NCBI RefSeq assembly: GCF_900167945.1
Contig: NZ_FUZA01000002.1
Coordinates: forward strand, 124,001 to 188,000
DNA from: Dyadobacter psychrophilus
GTDB taxonomy: Bacteria > Bacteroidota > Bacteroidia > Cytophagales > Spirosomataceae
Direction of reading: 5' to 3'
DNA length: 64,000 nucleotides
In this document: piece after piece, positions 7,476 to 15,795 of the stretch
How the letters are laid out: each line of letters begins with the position of its first letter
Position numbering within the stretch: the stretch's first letter is position 1
The notes under the pieces: generated by a model
Database searches by the model: none
What the model saw: the letters and a program-made list of their open reading frames with translations, nothing else
What the model was told of the DNA's origin: nothing
Program-made: the position numbers and the translations under genes

Positions 7476-8271
7476 CATCTACTTCCATCACTATTACTTC
7501 AATATACAGGCGCTAATATTTGTCCAGGATGACCAAAATAGTGGAAAAACGACGCTGACAAGATTTTTGATTCCTGAGGTGCTCAGAGATTATCAGGTCG
7601 AAAACATTTCGGTTGACAAGGACAGTCTGATCGCATTGTGTCAGAATTTCGGTGTCATTCAAGATGAACTTTCTACTTTGTCCAAGACAGAGATCAATGC
7701 GCAAAAGACCTTAATGAGCAAGTCGTATATTAAGGTACGTCACCCGTACGACCGACGACCAAAGATGGAGCCAAGACGTGCGTCCATATGGGGTTCGACT
7801 AACAAAGCTGAGTTCTTGGTCGATGAAACTGGCAGCGTCAGATGGTTGTGTTTCGGAGTTCGAGAGATTAATTGGGCGTACAAATCCGACATTGATATCA
7901 ACGTTGTCTGGTCGCAAGCTTATCAACTCTATACAGCGGGATTTAAGTACGAGATGACAGTGCAAGAAATTTTAGATAATGAGCTGGCAAACAGTAAGTA
8001 TAAGACCACAACCATCGAGTTCGAACTGATACAAAAATTCTATTCTCCGGCCACAAAGGACCGTTTCGATCAGTTTTACACCGCAACTGATCTGTGTGAG
8101 AACCTAGCAATCAGAACAGACGGAAAACTGAAAATTAGCCCAGTCGAGATCGGTAAAGCACTTAAATTTTTGGGGTTCGCTCAAACTCAGAAAAGAGGGC
8201 ACGAGGAGCAAAGGTTTCCTGTAAAGGGATATTATATTTTACATAATGATCTTACTACCTACTACAAGTAG
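7471..8271 (+). pseudogene. VapE-like primase-helicase, N-terminal half missing
   Basis: The open frame starts abruptly after the membrane gene with ..FNIQALIFVQDDQNSGKTTL, a Walker A (NSGKTT) that normally lies hundreds of residues into VapE-type proteins. Then come QDELSTLSKTEINAQKTLMS (Walker B region) and ASIWGSTNKAEFLVDETGSV with RWLCF, the sensor region typical of virulence-associated protein E helicases. The C-terminus ends normally at 8271. A TTG at 7567 is the only possible internal start and would lie after Walker A, so the gene is a 5'-truncated remnant. Together with the truncated integrase it shows that the original element's middle was replaced by the cargo at 4788-7475. Confidence 0.75.
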
Positions 8272-8480
8272 GCTTATTGCATTGATAATCTTAAAGTTGA
8301 GTGAAGTAAGACAATTATTATGCTATTACTACGAGTTACTACGAAATGGGCTCAGAAAGAATGTGAAGTAGGACCAAGATTGAAGTGTAGTAAGTGAAGT
8401 GGTAAATGATTATTGCACAACTGGCTGAGAAAGAGCTTTCTAAAATGATGTGTAGTAATGTAGCGGGTGTAGTAGTACCT
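8253..8480. repeat. cluster of TACTAC / GTGTAGTA words before the ParA operon
   Basis: TACTAC occurs at 8253, 8260, 8327 and 8337; the last two are a tandem TTACTACGA at 10-base spacing. In opposite orientation GTGTAGTA occurs exactly at 8385, 8450 and 8467. TGAAGT is repeated four times in the same stretch. The array fills the 286-base gap between the VapE remnant and the ParA operon; a centromere-like, replication-origin or operator role is inferred. Confidence 0.5.
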
Positions 8481-8557
8481 GTTTTCAAAGAATTATCATT
8501 CTCCAAGTTTAGTATTCAACAAATGCGGTTCTAGGAAACCGTAAACTTCGACGCGTC

Positions 8558-8917
8558 ATGGATAACGAAATCTTAATCCGTCTTTTTGAAAAGAAGGACC
8601 GTAAGCGCAGAAAGATTCTGTACAGTTTATACCAGGACTATTTTGAGCCAGGGTTATCATCCGTATTTATTGCCGAGACTATCAATGGAGATTTGGGAAC
8701 GCCTGGTCTCGTAACGGTTGGCGATATCAAATACTGCCGGTTCTATTTTCATGGTAAGATGAAAACTGCTGTGAAAATACGCTCTCCAATGGTTATGCCT
8801 TCGAAACGCGAAGAAAAGGCGAAAGCATCTGACTCCCGGTCAGGCGTACAATGGTCAGACCCTGATGAGCTAAGCACCAGTCAAAATCAAATTATCAAAT
8901 CTAAATTTTCAAAATAA
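8558..8917 (+). CDS. hypothetical protein, 119 aa, first gene of ParA operon
   Basis: The N-terminus (about residues 8-60) is basic and helical (EKKDRKRRKILYSLYQDYF), the C-terminus is Ser/Lys-rich and probably disordered. There are no membrane segments. Its stop overlaps the start of the ParA gene (TAATG), so translation is coupled. Its position just after the repeat cluster and before a ParA ATPase suggests a DNA-binding partner, such as a ParB- or ParR-like adaptor, but no known motif is visible. Confidence 0.55.
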   Translation: MDNEILIRLFEKKDRKRRKILYSLYQDYFEPGLSSVFIAETINGDLGTPGLVTVGDIKYCRFYFHGKMKTAVKIRSPMVMPSKREEKAKASDSRSGVQWSDPDELSTSQNQIIKSKFSK

Positions 8918-9615
8918 TGAGTCGTATTATTGAATTTACCCTACAATCCAAAGGAGGGGTAGGTAAGAGCTTCCATACTTACTTCCGAGCGCTTTCTGTG
9001 CCGGATGAGCATTCACTTTTTGTTGACGTGGATAGCTCCACGCAAACGTCTACACGTCAACTCAAATTTCTTGGTGCAGATAGATTGGAAACCATTTCTC
9101 TTCTTGATAATCGTGACGTATTGGTGCGGGATACGTTTTTGGGATACATGGAAAGTCTAGCAGAAAGTAGCTTTGAAAAAATCTATATGGATTTCGGCGC
9201 GCCAGAATCAGAACAGATTCCAGCACTTATCCAGAGAGATATACCATTTAGGGAATTCTGCGAGGAGCTTGGTTTCGAAATTGTTTTAAATATAGTTATC
9301 GGAGGGGGTGGAGCTTACAAAGCTTCTGTCAACTATCTACAAAAAATGACGACTGTGCTCAAAAACGAATTCAAAGTTGTCGCCTGGGAGAACATCACAA
9401 GCTTCAACCAGTTTCCAGCACTATCAACCGAACTGGCTGAAAATTGCAAGCAACTAAAAATCTCATACAAACGATTTGGGGACTTTGATCCATCTACCCT
9501 TCTTGGCGGACAGGTGCTGGACGGCATACGAAGGGGATACTCTATAAACGAGTACGGCCCTGGGGCAAGGATTAGGATGAAAAAGGAACTTAAAGAGAAT
9601 TTCAGCAATGAGTAA
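8917..9615 (+). CDS. ParA-like ATPase
   Basis: This 232-residue P-loop ATPase has the deviant Walker A KGGVGKS (residues 12-18), FVDVDSSTQTSTRQ (switch/A' region, about 36-49) and IYMDFGAPES (Walker B region, about 88-97). These mark the MinD/ParA family. Such proteins position plasmids or mobilizable elements, or serve transfer functions, by ATP-dependent binding to the nucleoid. It is translationally coupled to genes on both sides: one-base overlap upstream, eight-base overlap downstream. Length and motifs are intact, so it could still be active in an otherwise decayed element. Confidence 0.85.
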   Translation: MSRIIEFTLQSKGGVGKSFHTYFRALSVPDEHSLFVDVDSSTQTSTRQLKFLGADRLETISLLDNRDVLVRDTFLGYMESLAESSFEKIYMDFGAPESEQIPALIQRDIPFREFCEELGFEIVLNIVIGGGGAYKASVNYLQKMTTVLKNEFKVVAWENITSFNQFPALSTELAENCKQLKISYKRFGDFDPSTLLGGQVLDGIRRGYSINEYGPGARIRMKKELKENFSNE

Positions 9616-10135
9616 AATTAGCACAGAGCAAATGACAAGGCTTAAAGGCCAGTTCTCTGCAAAATATGGCATTGAAATGGACGATTGGTCTGCCATGGTC
9701 ATGACGGAAATCTCTCAAAGATTTTTGTTTCTTACAAACGAGGTAAACAGATCGATTATTCAGATTGATGAAGCAGCAAAAAATATCAAGGGCAAGGTCA
9801 ACCAGATCAATTTCCGAAACAACCAGGAGGCCATAAGATTCGGGATAGGGTTATCATTACCGTTTGCAGCCATGGGCACTCTTATATCAGCGATGGTTTT
9901 TTGGTATAGCACGACCACGCGGGAATACGAAGTTCGCAAGCAAATTATGGAGGACTACAGAAATGCACCATCATATGCGAAGTTGATGAAAAACGGTATA
10001 ATCATCGAACATGAAGGTCATCAATACTTAGTTATGGGGAAGGCAGATCAGAAATCTGGCGACGTCTTTATCGGAAAGGAATATATTGAGGACGGTAATT
10101 TAGGCCGAATTCTTATTCCGCTGGGTAAGAAGTAA
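9608..10135 (+). CDS. membrane protein of the ParA operon, 175 aa
   Basis: A helical N-terminal region of about 75 residues (QRFLFLTNEVNRSIIQIDEA) is followed by one membrane segment (GIGLSLPFAAMGTLISAMVF, about residues 78-97) and a soluble C-terminal domain of about 75 residues. Start overlaps the ParA gene by eight bases and a strong terminator follows the stop. Similar ParA/membrane-protein pairs occur in mobilization regions of Bacteroidota elements; the name and exact role are unknown to me. Confidence 0.65.
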   Translation: MSKISTEQMTRLKGQFSAKYGIEMDDWSAMVMTEISQRFLFLTNEVNRSIIQIDEAAKNIKGKVNQINFRNNQEAIRFGIGLSLPFAAMGTLISAMVFWYSTTTREYEVRKQIMEDYRNAPSYAKLMKNGIIIEHEGHQYLVMGKADQKSGDVFIGKEYIEDGNLGRILIPLGKK

Positions 10136-10138
10136 ACG

Positions 10139-10170
10139 AAGGCACAATTTCTTCCCATTTGTGCCTTTTT
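10139..10170 (+). terminator. intrinsic terminator of the ParA operon
   Basis: AAGGCACAA (10139-10147) pairs perfectly with TTGTGCCTT (10159-10167), followed by a T-run, three bases after the last stop. Confidence 0.8.
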
Positions 10171-10276
10171 CAATCAATTTCTGATCAATTCAATATTATT
10201 CAAACATTTTCGACCGGAATCAGGCGATTTCGATACAATTCTAATTTTTCGGGATTTCCGTTAATAGCAAGCTATG

Positions 10277-10373
10277 TTTTCCCATGGTCATAATACTGCT
10301 TCGCAGATTTTGTCCACGGGAAAACCGCTTGCCCTTCGGGAGTCAATTCGCCCTACGGCTCATTGTAATAATT
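10277..10373 (+). other. probable origin of transfer (oriT)
   Basis: Directly before the mobilization gene lie an 11-bp inverted repeat with one mismatch (TTTTCCCATGG 10277-10287 against CCACGGGAAAA 10314-10324), an inner hairpin CTGC-TTC-GCAG (10296-10306), and a CCCTTCGGG hairpin (10332-10340). Dense short hairpins upstream of a relaxosome gene are typical of Bacteroidota oriT regions. The nick site cannot be named from this alone. Confidence 0.5.
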
Positions 10374-10925
10374 ATGGAACAAAAGAAATTTCGAAAAAAG
10401 GGCGGAAGGCCGCGATTGCCGGAGCAAGAACGCAGGCAAAACGTGACTCTTATGTTAACACCATTGGAGGTTGAGCAGCTGAGGAAAGAACATGAAGGCT
10501 ATGTTGTAGACTTTGGTGTTTTCCTTCGAGAAAAGCTGCTTAATAGAGAAGCGGTAACTTTATCTAAACCGATAGATCCAGAGGTAAGGGCCGAGATGAC
10601 AAACTTGCTTAAAATGACGGGGAGTATGTTGTTAATCGCGAAACGAACAGAATACGATGTGCTAGTAAACAGACAATTTTCAGAAATGGCAGCTGAGTTG
10701 AGAGCGGCTATCCAAAAAGCCAACTATAACATTAATGAGCTTGTGCTTAGCAAGAGTTTAATTCCAAATCTGATTCGTCACGTTAAGGATTTGAAAAAGT
10801 CAGTCTTTGACTTGCAAAAGGAATCGACGAACATCGAGGTCATTTTGTACTTACTTAGCTGTGTCTCTCAGATAGAGGAGAGGATGAAGGTATTTGCCGG
10901 GCAGTACGGCATTTCAGAGGATTAA
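10374..10925 (+). CDS. MobC/RHH-like relaxosome accessory protein, relaxase absent
   Basis: The protein begins MEQKKFRKKGGRPRLPEQER, an RGRP-type basic start followed by a ribbon-helix-helix-like segment (VTLMLTPLEVEQLRKEH), and continues as a long helical domain. This fits plasmid mobilization relaxosome proteins of Bacteroidota elements that bind oriT and help the relaxase. The ATG at 10374 was chosen because the upstream open frame runs through the predicted oriT. The relaxase gene normally found directly downstream is absent: a terminator and then chromosomal genes follow. The element could at most be mobilized in trans. Confidence 0.7.
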   Translation: MEQKKFRKKGGRPRLPEQERRQNVTLMLTPLEVEQLRKEHEGYVVDFGVFLREKLLNREAVTLSKPIDPEVRAEMTNLLKMTGSMLLIAKRTEYDVLVNRQFSEMAAELRAAIQKANYNINELVLSKSLIPNLIRHVKDLKKSVFDLQKESTNIEVILYLLSCVSQIEERMKVFAGQYGISED

Positions 10926-10937
10926 GTTTATGGTATA

Positions 10938-10976
10938 CACAAATGGGAGAAGAATTTTTTTTCCCATTTGTTTTTT
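10938..10976 (+). terminator. intrinsic terminator after the mobilization gene
   Basis: CAAATGGGA (10940-10948) pairs with TCCCATTTG (10962-10970) and is followed by six Ts. Confidence 0.8.
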
Positions 10977-11339
10977 ATCAATCCTCTAAAAACCTTGCTA
11001 CTGGACATCCAACATCTTAGGTAGTAAAAAGAGGTAAGAAACCGTAAAAATCGCCAACCCACTTCCATTTCCCAAATTTGCGGCCAGCTTATTTTCACAC
11101 TTCTGTACTGGCTCAGCTTGGGTGAGTGCTGCGAATCGGATATAGATATCAATAGCCGAACTAATCGACGCCACCCAAATATGATATGAGCTTTGATATT
11201 ACAGAAATACCGTGGTTAAAATGAAATTTAGGAATTTGTCAGAAATGTCTGTCAAGTCTCTTTATTCGAGGCTTTTGGTACAGAAAAAGACAGGTTTAAC
11301 GGGTAAAAGTGAACTCGGTTCCGCGGGCAACACGTACAA
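10977..11339. other. non-coding border between island and chromosome
   Basis: No gene, remnant of a relaxase, tRNA or att-like repeat is recognisable in these 360 bases. Sequence character changes toward the chromosome's higher GC downstream of it, so the island's right border probably lies here. Confidence 0.4.
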
Positions 11340-12044
11340 CTATATCCCCAATATTTTCAAGAACTCATCCTTATAGTTGCCACCTAATGGTACTTCGCTT
11401 TTACCAAGAAAGATCCGGTTTCCCTGCAAACCAGTAATTTTTGTAATGTTTATAATGAAGGACCGGTGAACTCTGAAAAACAGTTCACCAGGTAAATGGG
11501 ATTCAATAATTGAAAGGGGAGTAGTGCTTATTAAATGCTGGCCAATAGTAAAGACTTTTGTATTGTTGCGGTTAGCCTCTAGATACAGGATTTGGTCATA
11601 GTTTAACTTGTTAATTCGGCCTTCTGATCGCAATATTAGGTGGCTAACCAGGCTGGAAGGTTGCGTATCAAGTTTGACAGTCTTCCTAGATTCTAACTTC
11701 TCAATAACCCGGTCAATGGCGATGATAAACCGTTCAAGCGAGAAAGGTTTCAATAAGTAATCGCAGGCAGCAAGATCAAATGCATCCGTTGCGAATTCCT
11801 TGTAGGCCGTGGTGAAAACCACCAATGGAGGATTTTTTAAGGTCTTCAAAAGGTCAATTCCTGACAGCACTGGCATGTTGATATCCATCAAAAGCAGATC
11901 GACCTGAACCTGCTGCAGCTCGTGTCTGACTTCAAAAGCATCACTACATTGCCCTACTACCCGCAGAACAGGAAGCAATTTGCAGTATTCCATTACAATT
12001 TGTCTTGCAATAGGCGCATCGTCTACAATTAGGCAATTGATCAT
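11340..12044 (-). CDS. LytTR-family response regulator
   Basis: Residues 1-120 are a receiver domain: acidic pocket DD (residues 8-9), phospho-acceptor Asp in LLLMDINMP, the switch Thr in VVFTTAYKE and Lys in CDYLLKPFS. Residues 137-234 are a LytTR DNA-binding domain (YLEANRNNTKVF, HRSFIINITKI). The gene directly follows the sensor kinase (adjacent stop and start) and forms a two-component system with it. The divergent ABC exporter is the likely target, as in bacitracin/lantibiotic-type detoxification modules. Confidence 0.9.
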   Translation of the reverse strand: MINCLIVDDAPIARQIVMEYCKLLPVLRVVGQCSDAFEVRHELQQVQVDLLLMDINMPVLSGIDLLKTLKNPPLVVFTTAYKEFATDAFDLAACDYLLKPFSLERFIIAIDRVIEKLESRKTVKLDTQPSSLVSHLILRSEGRINKLNYDQILYLEANRNNTKVFTIGQHLISTTPLSIIESHLPGELFFRVHRSFIINITKITGLQGNRIFLGKSEVPLGGNYKDEFLKILGI

Positions 12045-13148
12045 TTATTTCGCTTTTAAGCGTAGTTCTACATTATAAGTGTCATTGTCATGGGTAGCCT
12101 TGTATAAATAATCGCTTCCATAAATCAGGTCTAATCTTTTCAGTGTGTGGTGCAGACCAATACCTGATGGCTCCTCAAAACCAGTTAGCTGCCTTTGGCC
12201 AGGTTCGAACGAATTTTTGATTGTGAAGCAAATCCAACCTTTTTGGACTGCCAGCGTAATGAAAACTGACATTTTTTGATTGCGTGTAGATTTGGAATGT
12301 TTGAATGCATTTTCTACAAAGACAATCAACAGCATGGGAGCGATCCGTGTCTTTTCACGGGGCTTTTCTTCGATCGTATGTTCCAGCACCAGCCTGTCAC
12401 CGTTCTGTATCTTCTCAAAATCAATGTAATTCTTTAAATACAGCAGCTCATTTTCGAGCGGAATAAATTCTTCCCTGGTTTCGTAGACACTATATCTGAG
12501 CAATTCCGAAAGTTTGAGCAGTAAGGTTGGTACCCTTTGCTGCTGGGTGAGTGATATTCCATAAATGTTATTAAGTGTGTTGAAGAGAAAATGCGGGCTC
12601 AGTTGCGATAACAGTAGCCGCAGCTCACTTTCCCTTTGTTCTTGGGCAATTTTAGCTTCTTTGACCTGCGTCGATAATGTATGACGTGCTAAGGCAATTG
12701 CAATTCCAAAAAATACAAAGAGTAACGATATGGGAAAACAAATAAAGAGGTTCTGCAGGAAGTACCTATTGACATTTCCTTTGAACATAAATGCAGCACC
12801 GGCAGCACCACCCAGCACTATCATCAGAAATATTAAAATTGATTTTGACAGCGGCACCTGTACTACTGATCGGTTTAGCCAAGACTTGCCATACCACCTT
12901 CCTACATATGTACAAGTCAAAATGTAAAGACAGCTTATCATTGCAGCAACAGCCACGTCGTGGTTACCACTTAAAATGACTGCGAATGAAAACACACCCA
13001 CAAACGCCAGGCAAAAAGAAAGGTGTAGCAATGTTCTGGAAGCCATTACTTTTCCGATAAAAGATTCCAGCTGTTCCATATTCAAATATGGGCAATCACT
13101 GCCGTTTTCAAAACAATCCATGCCGAAAACACACTTTTCAATGCCCAA
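12045..13148 (-). CDS. LytS-type sensor histidine kinase with Cys-rich N-terminus
   Basis: Four membrane segments occupy about residues 40-160. A His_kinase domain follows with the phospho-acceptor in LSPHFLFNTLNNIYG (about 190-204) and an HATPase with FVENAFKHS (N box). The N-terminal 30 residues are unusual: CVFGMDCFENGSDCPYL places three cysteines before the first helix, a possible metal or redox sensor. The first in-frame start is a TTG at 13148; the ATG ten codons later would drop the first Cys. The gene is co-transcribed with the LytTR regulator. Confidence 0.88.
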   Translation of the reverse strand: MGIEKCVFGMDCFENGSDCPYLNMEQLESFIGKVMASRTLLHLSFCLAFVGVFSFAVILSGNHDVAVAAMISCLYILTCTYVGRWYGKSWLNRSVVQVPLSKSILIFLMIVLGGAAGAAFMFKGNVNRYFLQNLFICFPISLLFVFFGIAIALARHTLSTQVKEAKIAQEQRESELRLLLSQLSPHFLFNTLNNIYGISLTQQQRVPTLLLKLSELLRYSVYETREEFIPLENELLYLKNYIDFEKIQNGDRLVLEHTIEEKPREKTRIAPMLLIVFVENAFKHSKSTRNQKMSVFITLAVQKGWICFTIKNSFEPGQRQLTGFEEPSGIGLHHTLKRLDLIYGSDYLYKATHDNDTYNVELRLKAK

Positions 13149-13285
13149 TTCATCTTATATGTCTCTAAATAGATTCAGCCTGGAAAAGCGCTATTAGGAC
13201 GGGCTGGTTAGCATTTATGTCCCTGTCATTTTTTCATTTGAACAAAGCAGCGAAGATTTGCCAGTCATTTTTTAACAACACCAAT

Positions 13286-14215
13286 ATGATTGATGAGAAT
13301 GGACTTGCAGTCGAAACTATCGGTTTATCTTTTAGCTTCTCCAAAGACCGGCCTGTCATTAAGGAGCTTAATATGCAAATTCCAAAAGGGGCCATTTATG
13401 GTTTCTTAGGTCCAAACGGAGCAGGAAAGACCACTACGATCAGGCTGTTGCTTGACCTGCTCCCTTCCGGCTCAGGAGAAATAAGTGTTTTCGGGAAGAC
13501 CCTTGGGGATGATCGTAGTAACATACTTTCCCGGACTGGCGCACTCATTGAATCGCCATCATTGTATGAACATTTGACCGGGTATGACAACCTAAAAGTA
13601 ACTGCAAACCTGAGAAGCATCAAGAAGGACAGAATACAGGAAGTCTTGAAAATAGTGGGCTTAGATACAGAATCCAAAAAGTACGTCCACAGCTATTCAC
13701 TAGGAATGAAACAGCGGCTTGGCCTTGCAATAGCATTACTTTCTAGTCCAGATCTGCTGATTCTCGATGAGCCTACAAATGGGCTCGACCCGAACGGCAT
13801 CATAGAAATTAGGGAGCTATTGCGGGATCTGAATGCGAATCACGGTGTTACCATCCTGGTATCAAGCCATTTACTTTCGGAAGTTGAGAGGCTGGTTTCC
13901 CATGTTGGTATTATTGGTCGGGGGGAAATGATGTTTCAAGGGCCTCTAAAAAAATTGCAGCAGATCAGCCAGGACAAGGCCGTCATTGAAATAGATACGG
14001 ATGACAACGCGCGCGCCCTGGAAATCCTGCTGGAAGATCATCAGCAAGTCTCGAAAGCCGCACAGTTTTTGGAAGTACACTATACTGACAGAGATCGCCT
14101 TGCCCAGTTGATCATATTGTTGACGGCGGCAGGCCTGCGTGTTAACCGCGCCCAGCTGGTTGAAAGCAGTCTGGAAGAAACTTTTCTTTCAATTATAAAA
14201 GATGATCATTTATGA
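13286..14215 (+). CDS. ABC transporter ATP-binding protein (bacitracin/lantibiotic export type)
   Basis: This is a complete nucleotide-binding subunit: Walker A GPNGAGKTTTIRLLL, signature YSLGMKQRLGLAIAL, Walker B LLILDEPTNGLDP and the H-loop VSSHLLSE. Length from the ATG at 13286 is 309 residues, normal for BcrA-like ATPases; a further upstream ATG at 13217 would add an untypical 23-residue extension. The C-terminal 90 residues form the regulatory tail usual for this group. The stop overlaps the permease start by four bases (ATGA). It is transcribed away from the LytS/LytTR genes, which probably control it. Confidence 0.9.
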   Translation: MIDENGLAVETIGLSFSFSKDRPVIKELNMQIPKGAIYGFLGPNGAGKTTTIRLLLDLLPSGSGEISVFGKTLGDDRSNILSRTGALIESPSLYEHLTGYDNLKVTANLRSIKKDRIQEVLKIVGLDTESKKYVHSYSLGMKQRLGLAIALLSSPDLLILDEPTNGLDPNGIIEIRELLRDLNANHGVTILVSSHLLSEVERLVSHVGIIGRGEMMFQGPLKKLQQISQDKAVIEIDTDDNARALEILLEDHQQVSKAAQFLEVHYTDRDRLAQLIILLTAAGLRVNRAQLVESSLEETFLSIIKDDHL

Positions 14216-14964
14216 AATTGTTTTACACCGAGTTCATTAAGCTTAAAAATACATTCGCTCTATGGCTTACCCTGTTGGGCGCCCTTTTTGTCCCGCTTAT
14301 TTTGTTTACAACCTATCTGTCTGACGTAAAATCGTTTGTGCCAGGGCACGGGATAAATCCCTGGGACGATTTTCTGGTTCGGACACTAAATGGGTGCTGC
14401 TTCTTTTCAATAGGCTTTGCCCTGTTGATCATAGGCCTGACCATCCATATCGAACATAAGGCTAGTGGCTGGAAACACTTATTTACTTTGCCGATCAGCC
14501 GGGGCAGGATTTACTTTGGTAAGCTGCTTGTTATTTTCGCCATGGTAATCTGCTTCTTTACTTTGTACCTGGCTTTGAGCGTGCTATCAGGTGCCGTGCT
14601 TGGCTATGCGGTCCCAGATCTTGGGTTTTCAAAATTTCCGGTAGCCGGCATGCACATTTTCAGGTTTGTGACCGAGTTTTTCATTTCGATCTTGCCAACG
14701 GTTTTTTTACAGTATTGGCTGTCGTTCCGGCTAAAAAATCTGATCACATCCCTGGGCATTGGTTTGGGTGGGCTGATGATTGGCCTACTATTAAAAAGCT
14801 GGAAATTTATCATATACCTGCCATATGCTGCCCCATTTCAGTTGCTGAATTATAAGGAAGAAGACGCGTCCAGCCACCAGCGTCTATTTTTGATAAATGC
14901 CGTGTATACCGTTTTGTTTGTTATGCTGAGCTATAAAGACTTTGTAAAACGATTTCGTGGATAA
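14212..14964 (+). CDS. ABC-2 type permease
   Basis: A 250-residue protein with six hydrophobic helices (for example LWLTLLGALFVPLILF near the start and LLVIFAMVICFFTLYL in the middle). The start, MKLFYTEFIKLKNTFALW, is characteristic of the BcrB/lantibiotic-immunity permeases. It partners with the ATPase it overlaps by four bases. The probable role is export or detoxification of a hydrophobic peptide or antibiotic; the substrate is not determinable. Confidence 0.85.
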   Translation: MKLFYTEFIKLKNTFALWLTLLGALFVPLILFTTYLSDVKSFVPGHGINPWDDFLVRTLNGCCFFSIGFALLIIGLTIHIEHKASGWKHLFTLPISRGRIYFGKLLVIFAMVICFFTLYLALSVLSGAVLGYAVPDLGFSKFPVAGMHIFRFVTEFFISILPTVFLQYWLSFRLKNLITSLGIGLGGLMIGLLLKSWKFIIYLPYAAPFQLLNYKEEDASSHQRLFLINAVYTVLFVMLSYKDFVKRFRG

Positions 14965-14988
14965 TCAAGGATCAAATCCGGTCGATCC

Positions 14989-15792
14989 TCAGAACTTCAT
15001 GCTGGTGACTCTATAACCCGTTTTCCAAATTGTAACAATCAGGTAACTTCTGGCTTTCATGCCGGCTGTAACATAATATTTAATTCCATCCTGATAGGGT
15101 TCATTTTCACTAAAAGCATGTTCGTGCCCGTAGAATGAAAGCTTCACATTCGGATTGTCAGCAAGGGTTTTAGCATATTGCGTTTCTAGATTGTCATCAA
15201 AGTCGGCACTAAATGGGGGTGTGTGGCCTAGTACAATGGTATTGTTACTTGACGCACCTGTTGAAAGCTGTGCTTTTAGCCAGGGAACATCTGGGACAAC
15301 TCCGTTCGAATCAAAGGATTTTGAATTCGTATTAACGAAAACAAACTTGCTTCCGGCAAATTCAAATGAATAATTGATCTCGCCAAACATATGCTGATAC
15401 AATTTAGCTTTGTCGTTTGCCTCCAAATCCCCTGCTACGGTCAGGTAAGGGTATTTCAGGTCAGCCATGATTTCATTGAACCACTTGAATTCCTGCGTTA
15501 TTCCAGAAGCTGAAACATCTCCTAAATGCGTGACGAATGAAATGCCGGTCTGCGCATTAGCACTTTTTACGAAATCCCTGGTTTCATCAAGCCATTGATG
15601 TGTATCGCCTGCAACGATGAATTTGACTGTATCGTTGGCAGCGCTTTTTTGAATTCGGTCAATGTTTTTTGCGGTTAAGCCTTTTTCATTTTCATTTAAT
15701 GTTATTTGGCTGGGACTATACTCGAACAAACCCTTGCAAGAGACAAATGCAAGGATAAAAAAGATGAGCGCTATGAATTGATATGGTTTCAT
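14989..15792 (-). CDS. calcineurin-like metallophosphoesterase lipoprotein with altered motif
   Basis: A lipobox LAFVSC gives a lipid-anchored protein. Phosphoesterase motifs follow: AGDTHQ, HLGDVSAS, then AGDLEAND where GNH(D/E) is usual, then LGHTPPF and YGHEHAF. The metal-bridging Asp and the late His residues are present, but the Asn-His of the third motif is replaced by Asp-Leu, so activity may be changed or lost. It lies four bases after the PAP2 phosphatase gene stop on the same strand and probably shares its transcript. Substrate unknown. Confidence 0.8.
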   Translation of the reverse strand: MKPYQFIALIFFILAFVSCKGLFEYSPSQITLNENEKGLTAKNIDRIQKSAANDTVKFIVAGDTHQWLDETRDFVKSANAQTGISFVTHLGDVSASGITQEFKWFNEIMADLKYPYLTVAGDLEANDKAKLYQHMFGEINYSFEFAGSKFVFVNTNSKSFDSNGVVPDVPWLKAQLSTGASSNNTIVLGHTPPFSADFDDNLETQYAKTLADNPNVKLSFYGHEHAFSENEPYQDGIKYYVTAGMKARSYLIVTIWKTGYRVTSMKF

Positions 15793-15795
15793 ATT

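Noticed and set aside
10274..10474. Short frame across the oriT hairpins
   Set aside because: It overlaps the mobilization gene and the hairpin region in a different frame; no protein-like composition.
11100..11340. tRNA or attachment repeat at the island's right border
   Set aside because: No cloverleaf and no direct repeat with the left side was found.
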